Assembly (NCBI GenBank): GCA_900548205.1
Contig: URJS01000038.1
Coordinates: forward strand, 1-21,016
DNA length: 21,016 bases
Direction: 5' to 3'
DNA from: an uncultured Roseburia sp.
GTDB lineage: Bacteria; Bacillota; Clostridia; Lachnospirales; Lachnospiraceae
The position numbers and the translations under genes were made by a program. Every line of letters begins with the position of its first letter. Position 1 is the first letter of the stretch. This document shows, one piece after another, positions 15,674 to 21,016 of this stretch. Under the pieces are notes generated by a model that did no database searches, had not been told where the DNA came from, and saw nothing but the letters and a program-made list of their open reading frames with translations.

Positions 15674-17245
15674 ATGAAAAAGGGACAGATTATTGAGGGA
15701 ATGATTGCGCGTGTGGATTTTCCGAATAAAGGCATTATCATTACGGAGGATGGAACGCAGGTCATCGTAAAAAATGGCATAAAAGGACAGCGGGTTTCGG
15801 CAGCTGTGCACAAGGTACGGAAGGGCAGGTGCGAGGGGAGGCTGCTTGAGGTTTTGGAGCAGTCGCCGATCGAGCGAAAGGAAGCAGGGTGCATGCATGC
15901 CGGAAATTGCGGAGGCTGCACTTATCAGAGTCTTCCGTATGAGGAACAGCTTGCCCTAAAGGCGGAGCAGGTAAAGAAGATGATCGATGAGGTTGTGCTG
16001 GCGCATCAGAACTCGTATGAATTTTTGGGTATTAAGGAGAGTCCGCGACAGACGGAGTACCGCAATAAGATGGAGTTTTCCTTCGGTGATGAGTATAAGG
16101 GCGGGCCACTGGCGCTCGGCATGCATAAGCGCGGGAGCTTTTATGATATTGTGAATGTGCCGGAGTGCCAAATTGTGGACGAGGATTTCAGAAAAATACT
16201 GGAGATGACGCTTACATATTTTAAGGAGCGGGAAATTCCGTATTATCATAAGCTTTTGCACACGGGGTATTTGCGGCATCTTCTGGTGCGCAAGGCGGCA
16301 AAAACAGGAGAGATTCTCGTGGATCTTGTAACGACAACGCAAGCGGATTGGAATGCTTGCGGGGCAGATCTGCGCAACCAGGGCGCGGAGGATGATTGGG
16401 AGCAGACGCTGCTTTCCGGCTGGAGGGATGCTCTGCTGTCTGCAAAGTATCTCGGGAAAATGACAGGTATCCTGCATACAAAAAATGACGGTGTCGCAGA
16501 TACGATCCGCGATGAAGGAACAGAGATTTTATTTGGACAGGACTATTTTTATGAGGAGCTTTTGGGACTTCGTTTTCAGATTACGCCGTTTTCTTTTTTC
16601 CAGACAAATTCTCCGGGAGCGGAGGTGCTTTATACCACGGCGCGTGAGTTTATCGGAAATGCGCTAAACACTGGGGGAACGGAGAATGCGGCGCTTGGAA
16701 CTGAGGGAGATGAAGGCGGGCATACATCGTCCGGAGACAGTGGGGAAGCAGCTGGTGTGAAAGAAAATGGGAAAGGAATGCGTGATGCGCAAAGTGCGGG
16801 GGACGGCAAGATTGTTTTTGATCTGTATTCGGGAACAGGAACGATCGCCCAGATGCTCGCTCCGGTAGCAAAGAAGGTAATTGGAGTTGAGATCGTTGAG
16901 GAGGCAGTTGCCGCTGCGCGTGAAAATGCAAGGTTAAACGGGCTTGATAATTGTGAGTTTATTGCCGGAGATGTGCTAAAGGTACTGGATGTGATCGAGG
17001 AGAAGCCGGATTATATTGTGGTTGATCCGCCGCGTGATGGTATCCACCCGAAGGCGCTGGAGAAGATCATCTGCTATGGAGTGCCGCAGATGGTGTATAT
17101 TTCCTGTAAGCCGACAAGCCTCGTGAGGGATCTGGAGACACTTCTGGCACGGGGATATGCGGTGGAGAGGGTATGCTGCGTGGATATGTTTCCCGCTACG
17201 GTGCATATAGAGACAATAGTTGCACTACATCGGACAGATTTGTAA
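15674..17245 (+). CDS. rlmD: 23S rRNA (uracil-C5)-methyltransferase, RlmD/RumA type
   Basis: Predicted 523 aa from ATG 15674, with AGGGAGG six bases upstream; an open frame from TTG 15590 lacks homology-like sequence. An N-terminal TRAM domain (KKGQIIEGMIARVDFPNKG) is followed by an iron-sulfur motif (Cys73, Cys79, Cys82 and Cys165) and a Rossmann methyltransferase domain: FDLYSGTGTIA (382-392), VVDPPRDG (449-456), catalytic Cys478 in YISCKPTS, and the general-base Glu513 in TVHIETIVAL. It uses S-adenosylmethionine to methylate a uracil of 23S rRNA. Residues about 329-377 form a Gly/Ser/Glu-rich insert just before motif I. Clostridia often carry several paralogs (RlmCD type), so the target base is not certain. 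The last codons adjoin the mobile element. Confidence 0.9.
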   Translation: MKKGQIIEGMIARVDFPNKGIIITEDGTQVIVKNGIKGQRVSAAVHKVRKGRCEGRLLEVLEQSPIERKEAGCMHAGNCGGCTYQSLPYEEQLALKAEQVKKMIDEVVLAHQNSYEFLGIKESPRQTEYRNKMEFSFGDEYKGGPLALGMHKRGSFYDIVNVPECQIVDEDFRKILEMTLTYFKEREIPYYHKLLHTGYLRHLLVRKAAKTGEILVDLVTTTQADWNACGADLRNQGAEDDWEQTLLSGWRDALLSAKYLGKMTGILHTKNDGVADTIRDEGTEILFGQDYFYEELLGLRFQITPFSFFQTNSPGAEVLYTTAREFIGNALNTGGTENAALGTEGDEGGHTSSGDSGEAAGVKENGKGMRDAQSAGDGKIVFDLYSGTGTIAQMLAPVAKKVIGVEIVEEAVAAARENARLNGLDNCEFIAGDVLKVLDVIEEKPDYIVVDPPRDGIHPKALEKIICYGVPQMVYISCKPTSLVRDLETLLARGYAVERVCCVDMFPATVHIETIVALHRTDL

Positions 17246-17273
17246 GAATCCTTGATTTTAGGCACTTTGAGAG

Positions 17274-17306
17274 GTTTTTCAGGTTTGACCAGAGTGACCG
17301 AAAAAC
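17274..17306. repeat. Inverted repeat just inside the element's left end
   Basis: GTTTTTC (17274-17280) and GAAAAAC (17300-17306) are perfect arms, extended by GGT/ACC with one bulged base. No T-run follows on either strand. Position 30 bases past the rlmD-like stop suggests a recombinase- or IHF/Xis-like protein site or a relic; the role is inference. Confidence 0.45.
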
Positions 17307-17422
17307 ATACAAAAAGGCAATTTCTGATGGAGTAAATGTGTCTGTGGTATTGGACTGCGGCTTCGGAAACACATCAAAGGAAAAGTAATATTTTTATCAT
17401 TCAACTAAATAACAGAAGCGTG

Positions 17423-17470
17423 AAAGACCGTTCATTTTCAAGAAAAATTGAAAGTGAGTGGTCTTTTTTT
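17423..17470 (+). terminator. Rho-independent terminator before parB-like gene
   Basis: An 18-bp stem (17423-17440 with 17449-17466, three G-T wobbles) with loop AGAAAAAT, followed by a run of seven T. It insulates the element's parB-like gene from host transcription through rlmD. Confidence 0.9.
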
Positions 17471-17473
17471 ATA

Positions 17474-17509
17474 CCTTTAAAACGGATTTTTATTAAGACG
17501 TTTTAAAGG
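17474..17509. repeat. Perfect 11-bp inverted repeat upstream of the parB-like gene
   Basis: CCTTTAAAACG (17474-17484) and CGTTTTAAAGG (17499-17509) are perfect arms around 14 AT-rich bases, 33 bases before ATG 17542. There is no T-run after it. It looks like an operator, or a binding site for the ParB-like or RHH proteins, rather than a terminator. Confidence 0.7.
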
Positions 17510-17541
17510 GCTGATTCGATGTGTTCGAGAAAGGCGATATT

Positions 17542-18447
17542 ATGGAGACGATCCGGAATGTAGATGTAAACAGATTGCATGATTTCAAAAATCATCCATT
17601 TAAAGTAGAGATGAATACAGAATTGTGCGAGCTTATGAGAAGTATTGAAAAAGAAGGAGTGCTTGTGCCACTTCTTGTAAGGACTAATCCATACGGTGAT
17701 GGATATGAAGTTATATCAGGACATAGAAGGAAGGAGGCAGCAATTTGGGCAGGAGAGACGAAGGTTCCGGTTGTGATAAGAGAATTAGATGATGATCAGG
17801 CAGTTGTGGCAATGGTTGATTCTAATCTGCATAGAGAGAATCTCAAACCTAGCGAGAAAGCATTTGCGTATAAGATGAAGCTGGATGCAATGAAACATCA
17901 GGGAAAGCACCTTGACAGTGGGGCTTTGGCTCAAGTTGGACCAAAGTTTACAGATGGAAGTCAGCTAAATGAGAAGGGCAATAATACAAGTACAATAAAT
18001 AGTAATGAATTACTTGCAAGACAGGTGGGAGAGAGTGTGGCACAGATAAAACGATATATAAGGCTTACAAAGCTTATCCCAAAGATACTTGATATGGTTG
18101 ATGATGGGAAGATTGCATTCACGATTGCAGTAGAACTGTCTTATCTGTCGGAGAATGAGCAGTATGAGCTTCATGCAGTCATGGATTTAGAGCAGTGCAC
18201 ACCATCATTGTCGCAGGCAAACAGGATGAAACGTATAAGTCAGAGCGGAAAGCTGGATATGGATGCAATCTATTCAATATTGGAAGAGGAAAAACCGAAC
18301 CAGCGGGAACAGATTAAGATTTGTGCCAGTACACTTGAGGAGTATTTCCCAGATGATTTTACTCCAAAGCAAAAGGTGGAACTTATAGAGAGGCTCGTAA
18401 AAGAGTGGCATGAAAAACAGATTAAAGATAATGGAAGGAACAGGTGA
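17542..18447 (+). CDS. ParB/RepB/Spo0J-family partition-like protein of the element
   Basis: Predicted 301 aa (METIRNVDVNRLHDFKNHPF) from ATG 17542 with AAAGGCG upstream; an in-frame GTG at 17521 would add seven residues. It has the ParB N-terminal CTP-binding fold, with the GHRR box (60-63, EVISGHRRKEAA) and NLHREN (95-100), then a helix-turn-helix about 156-176 (NELLARQVGESVAQIKRYIRL). The loop between them (about 118-155, Gly/Asn/Ser-rich) is longer than I expect. ParB proteins bind centromere-like sites and, with ParA, segregate DNA; others regulate. No ParA is beside it: a terminator and an inverted repeat directly precede it. Four bases separate it from the next gene, so it is likely co-transcribed with the two small genes. 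Confidence 0.9.
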   Translation: METIRNVDVNRLHDFKNHPFKVEMNTELCELMRSIEKEGVLVPLLVRTNPYGDGYEVISGHRRKEAAIWAGETKVPVVIRELDDDQAVVAMVDSNLHRENLKPSEKAFAYKMKLDAMKHQGKHLDSGALAQVGPKFTDGSQLNEKGNNTSTINSNELLARQVGESVAQIKRYIRLTKLIPKILDMVDDGKIAFTIAVELSYLSENEQYELHAVMDLEQCTPSLSQANRMKRISQSGKLDMDAIYSILEEEKPNQREQIKICASTLEEYFPDDFTPKQKVELIERLVKEWHEKQIKDNGRNR

Positions 18448-18451
18448 TTAT

Positions 18452-18751
18452 ATGAATAAAAATCAGAATATACGATTTAATATGGATAAGGAATCTGATA
18501 TTATGGCATGGGAGAGCCTTCACAGCAAAGATGTGGGGGAAAGATTTAAGTCACAAAACAGGTTCGTGATTGAAGCAATCAATTATTATTATGAGAGAGT
18601 TATGCGTATACAGGAAGATCCATATCTGGAAACAAGGGAAAAAGAAGATGCATTTGCGAACAGGATGGTTGGAAAGGTAGAAAGGAAAGTACTTTCCAAT
18701 CTTCCTGCCTTACTGGGATTATATGTAAAGAAAGATTATGAGGAGGAATAA
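18452..18751 (+). CDS. Small ribbon-helix-helix (ParR-like) protein, copy 1
   Basis: Predicted 99 aa from ATG 18452, using the AGGTGA next to the parB-like stop; a longer frame from 18410 would overlap parB. A short N-terminal beta strand (NIRFNMDKESD) and two helices (IMAWESLHSKD, then SQNRFVIEAINYYYERV) fit the ribbon-helix-helix DNA-binding fold; helix 2 ends in a YYYE/YYIE pattern shared with the next gene. The rest is charged helix. Similar small proteins act as ParR centromere-binding proteins or relaxosome accessory proteins. The exact family is not certain; the fold and tandem pairing are what the sequence shows. Confidence 0.7.
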   Translation: MNKNQNIRFNMDKESDIMAWESLHSKDVGERFKSQNRFVIEAINYYYERVMRIQEDPYLETREKEDAFANRMVGKVERKVLSNLPALLGLYVKKDYEEE

Positions 18752-18753
18752 TT

Positions 18754-19230
18754 ATGGCGATAGACAGGACAGTTAAGTTTACAGTGAGATTAAATATGCT
18801 TAATCCGGCTCATGTAACTATTAATAAGGTTCTGAATGAGTTAAATTTGGATATATTTAAGTCAAAGAATCAGTTTTTTATAGATGCAGCAACTTATTAT
18901 ATCGAGAATTATGGGCAGGAAGAATTAACGCAGCCAAAGAAAGAGAAAGAGCCGGAGTTTGTATCAACAGAAGATATGGAAGCAATTGAGGAAAGAATCA
19001 GGCAGGCGGCAAAGGAAGAAGCACTTCAGGAAGCCAATAAGGAAGTTATGACAATGGTAGGAAGTCTGCTGGCTGCAATTCAGACTGGTGGAGGTGCTAT
19101 GTCAGTAATGAATAAAGCTGATGCTGCTATGGAGACAGGAACGAAAAGCATATCTGATGAGGAGTCAGAGGATTATGAAGAAGATGAGACATTAGTACAG
19201 AGTGCACTAAGATGGATGATAAATGATTAG
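18754..19230 (+). CDS. Ribbon-helix-helix (ParR-like) protein, copy 2
   Basis: 158 aa, AGGAGG seven bases before ATG and two bases after the previous stop. The N-terminal 50 residues (TVKFTVRLNMLNPAH, then SKNQFFIDAATYYIENYG) show the beta-strand plus two-helix pattern of ParR-type centromere-binding proteins and resemble the upstream protein (SQNRFVIEAINYYY against SKNQFFIDAATYYI). A charged helix (about 70-105) and an acidic tail (about 132-150) follow; ParR uses its C-terminal tail to contact the ParM filament. No ParM gene is present in the window. The repeats at 19305-19522, just downstream, are natural candidates for its binding site. Confidence 0.75.
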   Translation: MAIDRTVKFTVRLNMLNPAHVTINKVLNELNLDIFKSKNQFFIDAATYYIENYGQEELTQPKKEKEPEFVSTEDMEAIEERIRQAAKEEALQEANKEVMTMVGSLLAAIQTGGGAMSVMNKADAAMETGTKSISDEESEDYEEDETLVQSALRWMIND

Positions 19231-19254
19231 CAATAGAATATAGATTATAGAGAC

Positions 19255-19289
19255 AGGGACTGTGTAGAAATACATGGTCCTTATTTTTA
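19255..19289 (+). terminator. Terminator after the ParR-like pair
   Basis: A 12-bp stem with three G-T wobbles (19255-19266 with 19271-19282) capped by a GAAA tetraloop, then TTATTTTTAT. It ends the parB-like transcript before the repeat region. Confidence 0.8.
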
Positions 19290-19304
19290 TCTGCAAATAT
19301 TGTA

Positions 19305-19522
19305 GCGACTGCCGGCATAAAACGATGGCAGAAATAAAAAGCGACTGAACAATCCGACGGCAGTAACTTAAAATGCCGTAATAATCCGACAGCATGGAAC
19401 TTGAACGAAAGAAAGTCGGAAAAAGAACAAAGGAAAAGTGATGGCACAAAGCGACGGCATTATATAAGAGCGACGGCATAAAGTGAAGTCAGCTATGAAA
19501 AATGCTGTAACAAATTGCCGTC
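19305..19522. repeat. Cluster of GAYRGCA repeats in both orientations (iteron-like)
   Basis: In this non-coding stretch the 7-mer GACGGCA occurs exactly at 19356-19362, 19453-19459 and 19472-19478, and in reverse at 19516-19522. Variants are GATGGCA at 19324-19330 and 19440-19446 and GACAGCA at 19388-19394; reverse variants ACGGCAT (19374) and ACAGCAT (19503) also occur. The best two copies read AGCGACGGCAT and lie 19 bases apart; AATCCGAC precedes two others. The whole gap 19231-19765 has no credible gene. The pattern suits a protein-binding array such as a ParR/ParB centromere or relaxosome-accessory site. Confidence 0.7.
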
Positions 19523-19629
19523 AATTAATGTGAAAAGACACCTTTACGAGATTTTAGACAATTATCAGAGCAAGAGATGCTTCAAGCAAGGGGCAAGAGA
19601 AGTTCAAATACAGCCCTCGGCGTTTGAGA

Positions 19630-19680
19630 GCGAAATACACCCTCCGCACAAAACTTCGTTTTGTACTCCGGGGATTTCGC
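19630..19680. other. Large stem-loop, candidate oriT
   Basis: Outer arms GCGAAAT (19630-19636) and ATTTCGC (19674-19680) and inner arms ACAAAAC (19648-19654) and GTTTTGT (19658-19664, loop TTC) form a two-part hairpin with CCC/GGG-rich sides between. The segment AAATACACCCTCC (19633-19645) resembles the MOBQ nick-region pattern (TAAGTGCGCCCTC in RSF1010), which suits the MobA/MobL relaxase starting 86 bases further on. Not followed by a T-run. Confidence 0.5.
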
Positions 19681-19682
19681 GA

Positions 19683-19710
19683 TTGCATCGAGCCTGAGAA
19701 TAAATATTAC
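19683..19710 (+). promoter_or_regulatory. Possible promoter of the relaxase gene
   Basis: TTGCAT (19683-19688) and TATTAC (19705-19710) are 16 bases apart, directly after the candidate oriT stem-loop. The -10 is imperfect. Confidence 0.4.
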
Positions 19711-19765
19711 TATGGCTGCATTTAAAGAATTAAATGTAGCTGATAAAAAGAAGGAGATGATAGCA

Positions 19766-21001
19766 ATGCCAAGACATTCATTTATACAGATGACGAAACT
19801 CCATAATGTCATGGGGAGAATTGATTATATAACAAGTACAGTTAAACAGGAAAATCTATATGCCATATATGCGACACAGCCACTTCGTTCTTTTTGGAAA
19901 GATCTTGCAAAATGCAACAGAGAAGAATTTGCTAAAAGTGGAACGATAGGAAAATATATTGAGGCAAGAGAGCTGATTATAGCATTACCGGAAGGCTTGT
20001 ATCATTATGAGCATGATTATCTTATCAAACATTTTGCTACGGATTTCAAGAAAAAGTATGGTGTGGACTGCTATGCAGCCCTGCATCATAACAAAAGAAA
20101 GACAAACTTTCATATTCATCTGATATTTGCAGAGAGGACGAAACTGGAAAAGCCGGTTGTTAAGGTAGCATCAAGAAACATGTTCTATGATGAAAGAGGG
20201 AAACATGTGCGTACTAAGAAAGAGATATTGGATGCAAGTGGTGACATCCGTAATGGCTGTAAGATTATCAGAAAAGGCGAGGTCTATGAGAAAAAAGAGT
20301 TTTCTATAAAAGTCGATAGATTTAAAAAGGATTCATTTCTTGATGAGGCAAAGGTGTTTTTTACAAATGAAATAAATCAGCTTGTGCTGCATGAAGAGGA
20401 TAAACTTAAAGTCTTTGATAAGAACAGTCCATATCTTGCTACTAAAAAAATAGGCAAAAATAATCCAATGGAAGAACAAATAAAGGCTGACAATGAGGTA
20501 CGACAGGAATGGAACAGGACTGTTGACAGAGCAATTGTAAGCGGAGTGTCAGAAGAGGACATATCAAGGATAAAGAAGAATGAAATAACAGAAAAGGTAA
20601 GGTATTCCATAGATTTATATGGAGACAGACCGGATCTTCTTGCAAGTATTATAAAGCTTGCTATTGCAGTGCTTGAACTTCTTATTAATCGCATTATGCT
20701 GGCTGCGGTTGGTGTGGCAGAAAAGATGCTGGATATTGTGCCAGAAGAAAGTAGAAATATTGAGGCTAAGACTTATCCAACAATGCCAACAATGTCACCA
20801 CTTGCAAAAAAATACCTAAGTCTTCAGAATATCTATGATGAATTACAAAAGCAAAATGAAGCAATATTTGCGCAGGAGCATAAACGCAGCGAGCTGGAGA
20901 TAGAATTGTCAGAATGTAATGGTGCATTTAAGGCACGAAAGCGTGGAGGGTTGCAGAATCAAAGTAAGCGCAAAATAATTCGACGGATTGTGTTGCCCTA
21001 A
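19766..21001 (+). CDS. MobA/MobL-family (MOBQ) relaxase
   Basis: Predicted 411 aa from ATG 19766, with AAGGAG nine bases upstream (a frame from 19661 would run through the stem-loop and lacks a ribosome site). The N-terminal relaxase domain has GRIDYITS with Tyr21 as likely nicking residue, an EARELIIALPEG strand, and the metal-binding histidines in AALHHNKRKTNFHIHLIF (His107/108, His116, His118). It would nick oriT, stay covalently bound to the 5' end and lead the strand into a recipient. The remainder is helical: an EEDKLKVFDKNSPYLATK region, a hydrophobic stretch (IIKLAIAVLELLINRIMLAA, about 295-318) and a final coiled coil. The C-terminus ends in a basic segment (KARKRGGLQNQSKRKIIRR); relatives are often longer, so a shortened tail is possible. 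Confidence 0.85.
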   Translation: MPRHSFIQMTKLHNVMGRIDYITSTVKQENLYAIYATQPLRSFWKDLAKCNREEFAKSGTIGKYIEARELIIALPEGLYHYEHDYLIKHFATDFKKKYGVDCYAALHHNKRKTNFHIHLIFAERTKLEKPVVKVASRNMFYDERGKHVRTKKEILDASGDIRNGCKIIRKGEVYEKKEFSIKVDRFKKDSFLDEAKVFFTNEINQLVLHEEDKLKVFDKNSPYLATKKIGKNNPMEEQIKADNEVRQEWNRTVDRAIVSGVSEEDISRIKKNEITEKVRYSIDLYGDRPDLLASIIKLAIAVLELLINRIMLAAVGVAEKMLDIVPEESRNIEAKTYPTMPTMSPLAKKYLSLQNIYDELQKQNEAIFAQEHKRSELEIELSECNGAFKARKRGGLQNQSKRKIIRRIVLP

Positions 21002-21016
21002 AAATCATTCCATAAT

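Larger units (their letters stand above)
17246..21016 (+). mobile_element. Left part of an integrative mobilizable or conjugative element (incomplete)
   Basis: From the rlmD-like stop codon onward, base and codon use become clearly more AT-rich (many ATA, AGA and TTA codons). The gene set changes to ParB-like, two ParR-like and a MobA/MobL relaxase. The 3' ends of rumA/rlmD-type genes are known integration sites for Firmicutes ICEs. No integrase, coupling protein, type IV secretion gene or right boundary lies inside the window, so the class (ICE or IME) and exact left end are not settled. Between 17246 and 17422 I see no real gene: only a short frame (17173-17388) that overlaps rlmD in another phase. 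Confidence 0.75.

Noticed and set aside
15325..15921. Minus-strand 198-codon frame rich in Ser repeats
   Set aside because: The Ser/Lys run is the reverse of the acidic GAT/GAG repeat in the small membrane protein and the frame crosses a terminator and the rlmD start.
17173..17388. A 71-codon frame running from the end of rlmD into the element
   Set aside because: The first third is an alternate frame of rlmD and the rest has no ribosome site or known domain. I treat it as junction sequence, though a relic of a gene is possible.
19515..19697. A 60-codon open frame across the repeat and stem-loop region
   Set aside because: It begins with TTG inside a GACGGCA repeat, has no ribosome site, no recognisable domain, and overlaps the oriT-like stem-loop. 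It is probably chance.
1..21016. CRISPR arrays, tRNA or rRNA genes, insertion sequences
   Set aside because: I looked for evenly spaced direct repeats, tRNA cloverleaf signatures and transposase frames with inverted ends and found none. The only regular repeat cluster is the short GAYRGCA array, whose spacing and length do not suit a CRISPR.

Overview
The window looks like a chromosomal segment of an anaerobic Gram-positive Clostridia bacterium, most likely Lachnospiraceae. Grounds: strong AGGAGG-type ribosome binding sites, sigma-A type promoters, a T-box leader before a seryl-tRNA synthetase, a YerC/TrpR-like repressor and a DUF1836 protein (Firmicutes families), and a PcrA-type helicase. 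No species can be named from the sequence alone.

Region 1 (215-6389, + strand) is one tight operon. It holds a membrane-fusion (HlyD/MacA-like) adaptor, a MacB/LolD-like ABC ATPase, a second and much larger adaptor with a ~190-residue insertion in its hairpin, a MacB-type FtsX-fold permease, and a CgeB-like glycosyltransferase. The first three genes overlap by ATGA. The first four products should form one exporter; the glycosyltransferase is an unexplained partner.

Region 2 (6390-10589, + strand) is housekeeping metabolism: a well-formed promoter, a serine T-box leader and serS, a terminator, then a promoter and two PLP-dependent aminotransferases in tandem (a class I/II enzyme and a HisC-like enzyme).

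Region 3 (10586-17245): a CPBP membrane protease on the minus strand, a yerC-like repressor, and a minus-strand DUF1836 gene. The last two share a perfect 21-bp bidirectional terminator. The DUF1836 promoter carries a 21-bp palindrome that fills the space between its -35 and -10. Divergent from it is pcrA, followed by a small membrane protein with an acidic tail and an RlmD/RumA-like 23S rRNA methyltransferase with a Gly/Glu/Ser-rich insert.

Region 4 (17246-21016) is the left part of a mobile element with visibly more AT-rich codon use, starting at the 3' end of the rlmD-like gene, a known type of integration site. It carries a ParB-like gene without parA, two tandem small ribbon-helix-helix (ParR-like) genes without parM, a terminator, a 535-base non-coding stretch, and a MobA/MobL-type relaxase. 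The non-coding stretch holds a cluster of GAYRGCA repeats and a large stem-loop. The repeats look like a centromere or relaxosome-accessory site and the stem-loop like an oriT. This partition-like and transfer module is the most interesting part of the window. The element runs past the right edge, so no integrase, coupling protein or right end is visible.
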